From Membranipora membranacea (lineage: Eukaryota; Bryozoa; Gymnolaemata; Cheilostomatida; Membraniporidae), in the NCBI GenBank assembly GCA_914767715.1, contig OU612067.1:12531001-12595000 (forward strand): a DNA stretch of 64,000 nucleotides. Reading direction: 5' to 3'. Shown one piece after another: positions 25,301 through 37,300 of the stretch. The translations under genes were made by a program, and so were the position numbers. The notes below the pieces were generated by a model. The model searched no databases, was not told the origin of the DNA, and saw only the letters and a list, made by a program, of their open reading frames with translations. Within the stretch, counting starts at the first letter, position 1, and each line of letters opens with the position of its first letter.

Positions 25301-28300
25301 ATTCTAATGGATGGAGGACAGTCAACAACAATGAACAAGTGTGCACATTTTCACCGTTCACAGAAGTGACTTGTTTACTAAAGGCGATAAACAATATGGG
25401 GGACAGTACTACAGCGACCTCTACTTCAACAACACTCTGTTCAGGTAGAGTGAAGGCATCTAATTAATATATGTGGCCCTTTGTTAGTTGAGTTGGTGGT
25501 AAATCAGCACATAGCTTGAATTGTGAAGTAATATGATAAATATTTCACTAACAAAATATATGGTCCAACATTGCAAATGACATCTGATAAATATAGGGGC
25601 GATGTCAGCGTGATAATAAACATCTCCATGAATTATCAACAACCCTGGTCTCTTTAGAATGCTGCTCTAATTTGTGTATCTCTTTATATTTCATCAGTAC
25701 CATCATCTCCAAGAAACATCATCTTCATCGACCAGGGCACAGCTATGGATTCTGGACGTGTTAGACGTAAATACAATGTAAACTGGACAGTAAGCCTAGA
25801 TCATCTTCTTTATTGCACAACCCCTATATCACCATGCCTTGCTATATTTCACAGAGATTGAACAGTTACTGGCAGTGTCTGAGAAACTATTGACATATTA
25901 TGGTTAAAGTTAATTCTTTGAAAACATGCAAAATAAATTAAAATGATATATTACCAATGGAGGAATCCATTTTATAATATTTACTATAGGAGCCAGAGGA
26001 GATCAACTGTCGATCCCTGAGATCAAGTAACAAGTACGCATTCAAGGATCCTAACGGGAAATGGAATAACACTAATAACAACAATTACATCATCTACACA
26101 GAGGGAAATGTACAGGTTACAGTAGGAGTAACAGCTACCAATAACCAAAACTTGATCTCTACTGAGGCATCAGCTGACAAATTCACTCATTCGTTACGTA
26201 AGTGCATTTAACACCATATCTAAATGTGAGATCAATGCTCATGATAGGCTGTTAGGTAGGATGTTCTGATTAGTGTTTCATTCTCCCTTTGTCACTGTCC
26301 AGAAATAATTTTCCCTGTAAGAGGGGCACACACACTGTCAATCTTTATTTGACCTTGTATTTTATTCACATTCTGTAATAATTCTAGAAGTCCCTCATTC
26401 CTAATTCTAGATACAATCGGTCATACCAATTTTCATGACATGTTCATGCTGAATATCTAATTCCATGTTTGAAGTTTTATTGTATAAGATGAGGTAAATA
26501 TGCATCTTCTCAAAAAATAATTAATGAATTAAGAAAAAGTAACAATAAGATGCTTGTATATGCAACCTTTCTGTTGGTAAAAGGGTATACTCTAAGTGAA
26601 AATACTTGTAATATCTTGAAAAATACATCCTCTATCCATAATGTTTGAGTCTTGATGGAAGTGGATAGATATTTGACTTATAGTACAGCAGAATTTTGTC
26701 AATTTGTCATTTAGGGCCGCAAAAGGCACCGAGGATGTTGGAGATTTTCTCAAGTACTCCTAACTGCGCCACTATGACCTGGAACCATCCTCAGTATGCA
26801 AACGGACAACTACAGTTTTATCAGGTACAACCAAATAGCCAATAAGTTATTTGGTAATGCTACGATCAGGTCTTATTAAATTATTCCCATATTTATATCT
26901 GCCTTCAAACTGGCATCTTACAACTGAAGCAAATTTTTTTTGTTCATTTTCCTGGAGGACAATCTGATGGGTTCATTCTAAATATTATCACGACTGTATT
27001 ATACTATAATAATTTAGTGTGTCTGCAGGTTAATACATCAAATTGAAATTTTAGTACAAGTGTACTGGTGATGGTGACTGGGTAGGATTTACTGGAGACG
27101 GAACTCTACGCAACGGAACCAGATGTGATTACAGTCCCTACAGTCAGGTCTCCTGTAGAGTCAGAGCACGAAATAATCAAGGGTGGAGTGATGAGGCCTC
27201 TGTTGGGTCAATAAGGACATTATGTGACAGTGAGTATTGCAGAATGAAGGACAGACAGCAAATTTAATATTTTAAAAATATAAAAATAAAAAAAAATTAT
27301 GCATTATCTCAAAAAGCATTTGAAATATGAATTGTAGTGTGTGTTTACCAGAAATTATATCAATAAAAATCATGAAATCTAAGAAAATAGAAATACACTC
27401 CGACAATTTTTAGCTTGGTTGAAAAGTTCGAAGTTTGAAGTTTGAAGTTTGTTTATTGCCTAAATTCTAATATCCATCCTGTGATAGGTTGATAGCATCG
27501 AATGTACAGCACATACATCGAAAAATAAAAATAAAAGGAGTCTGAGCTGCATTAGTTAAAAAATCGCATATAAAATTCAAAAAAGGTATTTTGTATTTTG
27601 GTTTTTCTACACTTGGATGGTCTATTTTATTTTTGCTCTACGAGCAGATGTTCTGTTTGTATTTAATTTTATACGAGTGATTATCGTCGTCAGCTATTCT
27701 AGTGACATGTTCACTGCAAGTGGTGTGCAGGAATGTTGTGATGGGTGGCAGTGCTAGATGGTCCAACCTCTGCTCGTAGTTGTCAGAGAATGGCAGCGCA
27801 ATCCGAGTAGCAGAGCGCTGGATCCTCATGAGTCGTGTCTTATCGGTGTCTGATAGTAGATTAAACCATGCAGGGCGGGCGTAGGAGATTATAGACTTCA
27901 TGTTAGCTATATAGAAGGTCCAAAGCCATCACTATCCATGACCATGCATTTCAGCAGTCTCATCAAGTATAATCGTTGAGAGCATTTAGATATAATAATT
28001 ATAGTCAACATGATTACTGAAAGTTAGTTTGTTGTCTATGAATACGCCTAAAAACTTTGTATTTTAGGCGTATTATTAATAATAATTTATTATATTTTTC
28101 AGATCCTACCAAACCACAAAGTTTGCAAATAACTTATATGGAAGAAACACACAATGAAGGAAGAGACAGATTGAGATACAGAATAAGTTGGCAGGTGATA
28201 TGCAGCCTTTTTAATTTCGTGAACAAAAAAAGTTTAGATTTACAGGAGTATGTTCTTAAAAGAGGTAGTCATGAGGTTGAGACTGTTAGACTTTGGAGCT

Positions 28301-31300
28301 TAGTGCACCAACCAGCTAATACCCAAAACCTCTATTCTTGCTGAACCAGGTATCTACAATTAACTTTGATCTGAAGATGAAAATTCTTCCCTAAAATCAT
28401 ACACATGGCTACTTAGTCAAATCATATAATAATAACTAATCTATTTCCATGTTGTAATTTTCCCAGAATCCAACATTGCACAACTGCAATAACCTGCGAG
28501 CCACAAGGACATTCAGAGTTTCTTCTTCAAATTACGCTGGTTACAAATTTAGAGTACCAAATCACTGGGATGTATATGCTGATGGTGTTTCAAATGTCAC
28601 TGCAGCTGTTGAGGCATTTAATAATGGTGGCAACAAATCAATTGCTGAAACAACGACCATAACAACCCGAGCTATGAGTAAGTGACCAGAGGCTTGTGTT
28701 AAACGAATGAACAAACATTGAAAATGTGTATTTGCTAAATATGAACATGAATGGATGGACATTCAGAAAAATTGATGTTTGGGAAATAAAATTTTATCTT
28801 TTGTCCTTTAGTTGGTAGGAGTTGATGCTGACATATTGTATTGCCTTATTCTAAAACATGTTCCACTATTGAAGAATGAGTAAACTCCCTCAGTTCCATT
28901 CACGTTTGCTCACATTTGAGCGGCAAAGTAAATATGATTGATTGATCACCTGATAGTTTGCTTCCTTTTATTGAACTATTACCTATCCCCATACTATTAA
29001 ACTGCAAAGCTCATGACATATATATACCACTCCTGTCAAACATTTGTTCCACAGGGCCTCAGACTATTCCCACAGCTTTCAGTGTTGTCTCAAAAACATA
29101 TGAGTGTGTTACATTGACATGGGGAGGACCACAATACCCAAACGGAAATATTTCTCATTACCAGGTTTGTAATCTGTTAATGAAGACTATCATGTGGTAC
29201 CTTGGGGTTGCGGTGCATTCGTAAAAAAGTATGCCGTACTGGGTGATTGTATATTTTTTATAACCGCCATCTTATATGGTAATGCCATGACCATTGATAG
29301 AACAAAAATGTACATCAAATCATTTTGAGGTTAGTAAAATTGTTCAGCTGATGAATTTGTTTAAAAAATAAATTCAATTCCATCATGTTACAATGATCGC
29401 TGATTTTATTGCAACAGCAAAATCACTAGACAGTTTATTTCCAAAAATATTCAAGCTCCGTTTTGCAATGCCATACAGCTAGGAAAATATAATTTACACA
29501 CTGTGGTAAATGCTCAATAGAAAAAGTGAAACTTGATTTGGGTCTAAATATGCATGGAACAAGGACAGTGTGACAAAGAGAAATGACCGTTCCTGTATAA
29601 AAACTTGCAATAAAAGTTCACCAAATATACTACCTAGTTCACTGGCAAATAGAGCTCATGAGTTTCTCTCTCAGCTTATTGTTTGGGCCATCAGAGCAGA
29701 AGCCAGCGATGGACAATATCAAATCCGTTCCAAATCAAAATCATCGAAGATGCTCTTGACAGGGTTTCTGAGGAATTGTCTCCCTCATTCTATCTCACTC
29801 AGTTATTTTTACTTCTCATAGTTCAAATGCACAGGAAACGATACTTGGACAACTATAAGCAGAACAAGCTTCACCGTAGACCATTGTGTTTATGATGCAC
29901 ACAAAGAAGTAGACTGTCATATTAAAGCTACAAATCAAATTGGAGACAGCAATGTGGCGAGTCAGGACACAACAACCCTCTGCACATGTGAGCTAAAACA
30001 ACTATGTATACATCTTGACTGTTCTGATATTTTGAATAAATCTTTTTTATTTTTGTTGAGAAAAGAATAAAGAGAGCTCACTACTTGAACTTTGTGAAGG
30101 CACTCAGATTGAGTAGTAAATTTAATGACTAAATCAGGCAGCGGTTATTTTTAGTAAAGAGGTGTTCTTTCTTCAATCTAACCTTAACTTGACCCAGAGT
30201 GTAGATCTTGCAAAGAACAAATATAATCATGTAACAAGCTATCACACAACCACATTACCAGAACAGTTCTTTAAATTACACCCATACCCTAAATATTTCC
30301 ACTCAAGAAGTTTCTCTGCCAGTTCCAAGTCTGCTCCAGAATGTGATCAACAGCAATGTAGTCAATTACAGGTTCTAATGATTGACCTCAACTTATTTTT
30401 TTCTAGCAGGTGATTAGTGTCACAGAAATTAGGGTTCTAGTCAAACACCCTCTAGTGCCTCTAGTTTGTGCTCGAACGTTGGACCACACAATGGATATGA
30501 GTTGAAAGAGACATTAGAGGTTACAAATCCAGCAAAGAGCTATTTTTATATATCAATGTTTTTTTACGTATTATTTTCTTTTGTTTCAGACCCGGCGTTG
30601 CCTGAAGATCTTGCAGGCTATCTAAGTCAGGACATAGATAACACGACGGGTACACAGAGGCGGAGGATTACGTTGAACCTGCCAATTCGGGTGAAAAAAC
30701 ACAAATCATTTTGATATCGGGTTCAGTTTTAACTTTTTAAGTCGTGACTGTCATCAGACCCACTTGACTTAAACATATCGCAATATTTAATAGCATTTGA
30801 TTAAGCAAACAGATCCTGATATCGTTTGCAAATGTCTTCACATTAAATAAATGTACTTTGTGTCTTTCAAATATCAGGTTATTAATCCAAAATGTGAGGA
30901 GGTTAAAAACAACGGAATATCATTCCTGGTTGTTGGAACAGAGAAGGAAACGCAAAATACATTCCAAATTACTGATCTGGATGCAGTGGCAACATATTCA
31001 GTACTCATCATGGTGAGAAATAATCAAGGTTGGCAGACAAATACCACTGTTGAATATGAGACCGGAGAGTTAGGTAAGCTACACATCTTCATTAACAGAT
31101 GTGTATAATTATGGGTTTACACACATTCTCCATGTAACTGTTATTGCAGCCAATATCAAAATATTTTGTGATAAAGTGTCAATGCCTGGAAGCCTTCTGC
31201 ATGATTGTCTAAATTTAAGAATAATATTTCTTCTTTTTCTACAATCATAATGCGCTAAAGTAGTAGTGCAAGATCGTCAATCACTGTTTGATCTTCGGAT

Positions 31301-34300
31301 GGGTATAAACTGAAATTAGTAATGATATGTGCAGTATTTCCCTCAGACTGCAACAATAAAAAATGAACTGAGCTGTGTGAACTGAGATAATAGCACATTA
31401 GGCATGACCTAGCGGTCTAACCTTCACAGACCCTAACAATATCTCTGTAGCATATATTATATGTGAGAAGTCTACTTCTTTTAGCAGGCTATTCACATAA
31501 AGGTTGCAACAAACAACAAATCAATTTGCTTCTTCTACCTTCAACCACAAAATGGTAGCTTTCTCTCTATTTACTCCTCTTTTCTCAGCTCCTTACTCAG
31601 AACCAAGACTACAACTTGAGATGAACAGCTCCTGCGCAATTTTGAATTTGGAGCCACCCATTGATCGGAACGGCTTTATCACCCATTATGAAGTACGTAT
31701 TATGTTTTATGAAGCAAGTGAAATGGATAATATTGGCTTCAAAAAACTATTTGGTGTGTACCTGTTTCAGTGATTAGGAGAAAACATAAAAGTGAAAAAG
31801 CAGTTTAAAAACATATTAATTTTACATGTAGATGTCGCATAATAAGTGGTGTCACAAAATAACCAAAAATTTAGGCTCAAAAATCAATCCAACCAAATTT
31901 ATTTTTAGTATGACTGCGGATACTTTGATGAAGTGCTGAGTTTGAATCGCATTGTGAATACATCAGATCTCAATAATCGCAGCAACAGGATAGAGGTCTG
32001 TGGTTTTCACTCAGCGTCCCACATTAAATGTACGGTGGGAGCTGTCAATAGCATAGGATCAAGCCCATTAGCTATTGGGGAAGGATACACAGTTGTTGAA
32101 GGTAATGTTGAATAATTATGATCAGTCAAATTTCCAAATCTGCTAACACAGTTATCAGCACGAGAGGCACCCATTACTTTTTTGCACCTTTTAACACAGC
32201 TACGCATTTCAAGGTAGCACTAGAGGTCTGTTTTATAAATGAAGATGTCTGCCATGCTAAATCTGGTGTCCAATCCTAATCTAACCAATCATAACATAGC
32301 ATGATAAACTATTTGTGCATAGCAGGAATTTAAACTAATCATAAACTAAGTTGATTGATGTTACCTCCTGCCAGTTAAATTCAAGTTTTTGGGTTGGAAT
32401 GGGTTGCAAGAACTGGCCCTCTTTTTCGGCTCTCCTCCACCATCAGAAGCAATACCTGGTACCAATTAATGATACAAAAATGGTGGTACACAAAGCAACA
32501 TTTATAGCTCCTGAGATAATGGACACTGTTATCAAAAAGGTTTGATATTCTCAAACCTTAGGGTTTGAATAGGAATGAATCTAAATAGCAAACCTTTTGC
32601 ATGCAAGGTCTGACATGATCGCTTCTCTGCCTATTGCCTAAGATCAAAGTGTCACTGCCAATGGCTGATAAGTGCCACTTCAGTTTTTGCAGCTTGCTGC
32701 ACACTCATGATTAGGAAGTCTTCTATGGCCTCACCTCTAGGATGCATTCTAGTTTTCTAGGATGTATCACATTCTCAGTATGAGGATTTAGGGCACCTTG
32801 CGTCCCTCTTTAGGGGAAGCCCAATCTTCTGTTTCTTCGCATACAGCAAGGTCGGACATGTCAAACGTTTAGATGTAAGATCCCGCAATGTTTGTTTACA
32901 CTTATAATTGGCACCATGCCAACACAATTGCTCGACCTTATAATAGCTATAGTTCTCAGCAGTCATTCAGTGTCATGGGTTGGGCGGTAATCCAGTTTAT
33001 TGCCCGAGGCTATATATAGCACATTTTTTCATTGGCAGCTACGGGTGGGGGGATGGATGGATTGAGCTGAAGGCTTGGGAGGAAGGGGTCTTAATCAACA
33101 AGCTAAGATACATTGTGAATAATTTTGCTTGTGAGTTACAGCAGTTTTATTAATTGTATCCTTACTGTTGTTAAATAAAAAGCCAAAAATCTCACTGATA
33201 CAGACTATGTAATATCAACAATTAAAGACAAAAAAGACAAAAGTATTGTCACTCAATTGGAATATGGCATCACACAATTAAATTAAATTACGAATACAAT
33301 ATGAAATTGCAATCATTTGCAGAAGTTTGGTAGCGACAGCAAATAAATAAATAAACATAATACTCTATTGTTATAAATGTCAACAGCTTATAGATTATGT
33401 ATCTACAGGAATTTAAAGTTTTAAAACAGCATCATCATTATGGCGATTAAACAAATTTTCAATTTATGTTATGCACTTCTAACAGCTTGGAGATTCAAAA
33501 CATTGTAGGGGTAAAAATATGAAAACTGAAAAATATTAGCAATCTTTTAGATATAGATTGTGTCTAGGAAAGTTTAAGTTTACTCATTGGCTTGGCACTG
33601 TGTCACAAGACATTATTTATTTCCAAAAAGTGATAGTAATCGCGTCTCTGATTTGAGTAATTTGAATTTAAAATAAAGTGTCACTCAAACAGTGCTGTCG
33701 TTGCGAGACTGCCACAGATTCTGTTGATGTAAAGATCTTTTGATTTTATCACCAGGGTCAGCGATAGAGTCTTGCCCTACAAAATAAAACAACTATGAAT
33801 GAATAAGAGGTGTGGCATAATAATGATTTCCATGCAGGAATTCAGACAATCAAGCATATTTTAAGGGTTTTGATAGCCATAATTGATAGCCATAATCTGT
33901 AACATAGCTTTCAATTACCCGAAGGTTTATGCATGCGACATGATCATAAACAAATAATAGCAGAAGAAATTTATTGATTAATATTGTTTTTAGGTTTTTC
34001 ATTGATATCTTTCATTCCAGCACGATGACTACTGCAGCAAAAAATTCTTACCTGGTTCGCTTCATTAACATTTATCTTGTTTGCGATAGCCTTTGAAAAT
34101 ATACAGGCGGCAACATGTAGCTCACCAGTAGAGAATAATCTGCAAAAGAAAGAGTGAAATTCTGGTTTACGGACTTGCTGCTAACATGTCACTCATACCG
34201 TCACTGAGACACTCCACGGCATGAGACAACCCAGAAAAAAAAACAAAAAAGGAAGCAAGACAATTAAGACAATCAATCAATACTGAGCTTCTTCACCGAC

Positions 34301-37300
34301 AATACAGGGTCATGAGCAAAAGTTTTTAGCCCCAGACAATTGCTGAGACATTCCACAGCATGAGAGTAACAAACAAACCTAAATCGCCGAGTTAAGTGAA
34401 ATAAGTTATAGCCATCCGCATAAAACTATTATACAACAAGCTAATTTTTTTGGTATTAGGTTTCTGCTTGAAAACTCCTAGTAAAATAATGAATTAAAAA
34501 TTGAGATAAAAAATGAAGCGGTGTGGTCTGATATTCTACGCCAGAGAAGTCGAGTAAATTTATATTCTGTGAAATCAGCAGCACAGTAAGACTATTAAGT
34601 TGATTTCAGTATGGAGATACTCATAAACCATGACTTTCACGGATCTAAATTAAGTATCACACAATTTGGAGGTGTTTGACCAGGAAAACCAACATATGAG
34701 AGCAGATTAAATTTAGAGCTGGAAAATTAACCTCAGTTCACAACCCTATATCATAAGGGTAATAAATTGTGTGGTATCACAAAAATAACCCATGTTTTCC
34801 TGTCATGAGCAAATTGAGATATTCCGACCGAATCAATCGTTCAATGTACGCTAAACACGATGATACACTTTATAATTCAAGCAAACTGCCCTCAACTCTC
34901 AGCAAGGATCAATATCCTCACAATTCAAAACCAAAGGAAGATATAAAAACTATGCATAGAAAAAAATGAGAAGCATATCACATTGGAGAATTATGACAGG
35001 GTAGAAGGCAACTTGCCAATGTCTTGGGTGAACTGTCTGATTCCATCATTTTACCAGTAGTGTAATTAATCCTATGAGAGTTGTAGATTTAATAGAGATA
35101 CGCCTAAACTGAGAGTGAACATTTTTAATTGAGGAAAAATGGCGAAGTATTGAAGCTGCACTTCTTCTTTGGCTGGCAAACAAGCAACTGACCCAGTTTA
35201 TCTTGAGATGTTTGTAGCAATGATGATTCACACCCTGCGTCTTTAGAAAAGATGATTGATTGATTGATTGATTATCTATTTGTCACACAATTTATAACAA
35301 AAATTGGGGAGATAAAACCTAGATTGCCACTCTGTGAATAAATAGTAAAAAATAAAAGGGTGATACTAAGAAAATAGAGTCTACGATAAAAGCAGTTTGC
35401 TACTCAAGATCTACTCTCAGGAACCAGCTATCACAGTATTGATAAAATTGATATCATGTCTTATAAAACTCTTATAACCACATGCACATCTTGATTTATA
35501 TGCACAGAGTCTACCAGACGGAAGTTTAGAAATAAAACGCAATATTTTCAGTAATCCATGTCACTTACAATGTGCTGAGCTCAGGCTGTTATTGTTAGTT
35601 AATAATGGTTATTGTATGGGATTGAGCATATGGCTTTGTCATAAAGATAAGATATTTTTTTAATTACTGTAGCGTTGGTATCATTGTCGAACCCTATATC
35701 CATTTCTCAAACCTAGTGCTCACATTGCTCTCAAACCTTTGACTAGGTTAAAGGTTTGAGAACACTAGCTATAAGGTTTGAGAAAGATATTTAAGGTTTG
35801 ATATGATGGGATGTGGCTCTTTTCAAACCTTTTGTGTAATGTCAAACCTAAGAATAATTGCTTTTCAGACCTTTTGGATAACAGTGTTGATGCCCCAATG
35901 CACCCATTCAAAGATCATACTCCAATATTGGTTGGAATCATCTGTTGAAACATTGTAACCAGCATGCATGACCTTACAGGGGATAACTTAATATTTACAA
36001 TAAATCATTGCTCTTAATTGATAGTGAACTCTTCTGGAGTGCCAAAGATTCTATCGATGGATGACTCAGCTGGTACTGTCGATATCAGGATATTTCCTGT
36101 TCAGCCAATCAATGCTCAAGTTTTTATAAGGTGAGTGACGTTTGGTACTTCAATTCGAGTTCAAGAATAATTTCAACGATACTTCTCAGTTGAAAAATCG
36201 CACAGCTTTTACATGAGAATTCTTTGAGTTTCGTATACCCCATGTTAACTCCTAGTCTATCTTAGTACTAGGAGAATGGCTGTAATATGATAGGATATGA
36301 TATAATAGGAAATAATAGGATGGTTATTGATATTTTGCAGCCAATATTTGGTTGTGATAAGCCAGAATGAAGCATCACATCGTATAAAGAAGAGAGCCTT
36401 ACCTGTTGAATGCAATGTTAATAAGCTTTATAACTCAACTGTGGCTTCTGCAACAAACCAGGCATGCTACATTACAGCCACATTCAAGGCAGAACAGATT
36501 ACCAGCCGCGGTCGGTTGCTTACAATCGGAAGTCAAGAACAAAACTTGGGCTACTACAACCAGCCGCTACAGAAAAATCAATTCTATACTGTTCACATTG
36601 GATATCGAGGCACTATCGGGGTGAGCGAAATGTGGAATCCTTTAAAGCTACTCACAAAATAAGTTACATCTACGTTGAAAATCTGAATTTAATAGGTGCA
36701 TAGAAGACATATATCACTTCTGTAATCAAAAACATTGCTATATATTGATATAGAGAACGCTAAATCCGTTTAATCATACCTGCCCAGTTTACCATTGTCA
36801 AACCTATCTCTTCACCCAGAAGAGCGTTCTTTGATGACTCTCTTTTTCAGGGAGGCAGAGAGTTCATACAATTCACAGATTCAAAATCATTCCAACGTAA
36901 GTGATATGAGGTTACGGGACACCTTTTCTTCCACTGAGCAAATAACGGCCAACAATTTTTTTAAGACACAGTTCAGCTGAAAATAATCTTGAAGATTGAT
37001 AGTTAGTACCTCTCTCATCTGGATTAAATGCAAGCCTATTGTACAGTGCATCAATGCAAACAACATTTAATAGTATAGTATACTCAATTATTATAAATGG
37101 TAGTCCATATTTTGAGATTGTTCTTTAATTACATTACATATGATATTGAAGCTACATGTTTAGTACTTTATGTTATGTGGTGTCATATCACATCATAAAA
37201 GATTGTATTATTTGATGGCTAATCATCTGAAAGTCTCAATATTTTTATGATATTCATCATTATCATTACTTCTTCGCAGTGACTCTTCAGAGGTGTGGTC

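Noticed and set aside
34769-35231. Short open frames inside the TIR element
   Set aside because: 60-66 codons, no transposase motif, chance length in this composition.
32523-35887. Helitron or Maverick identity for the intron-29 element
   Set aside because: It has inverted ends, which Helitrons lack, and it is too short and gene-poor for a Maverick.
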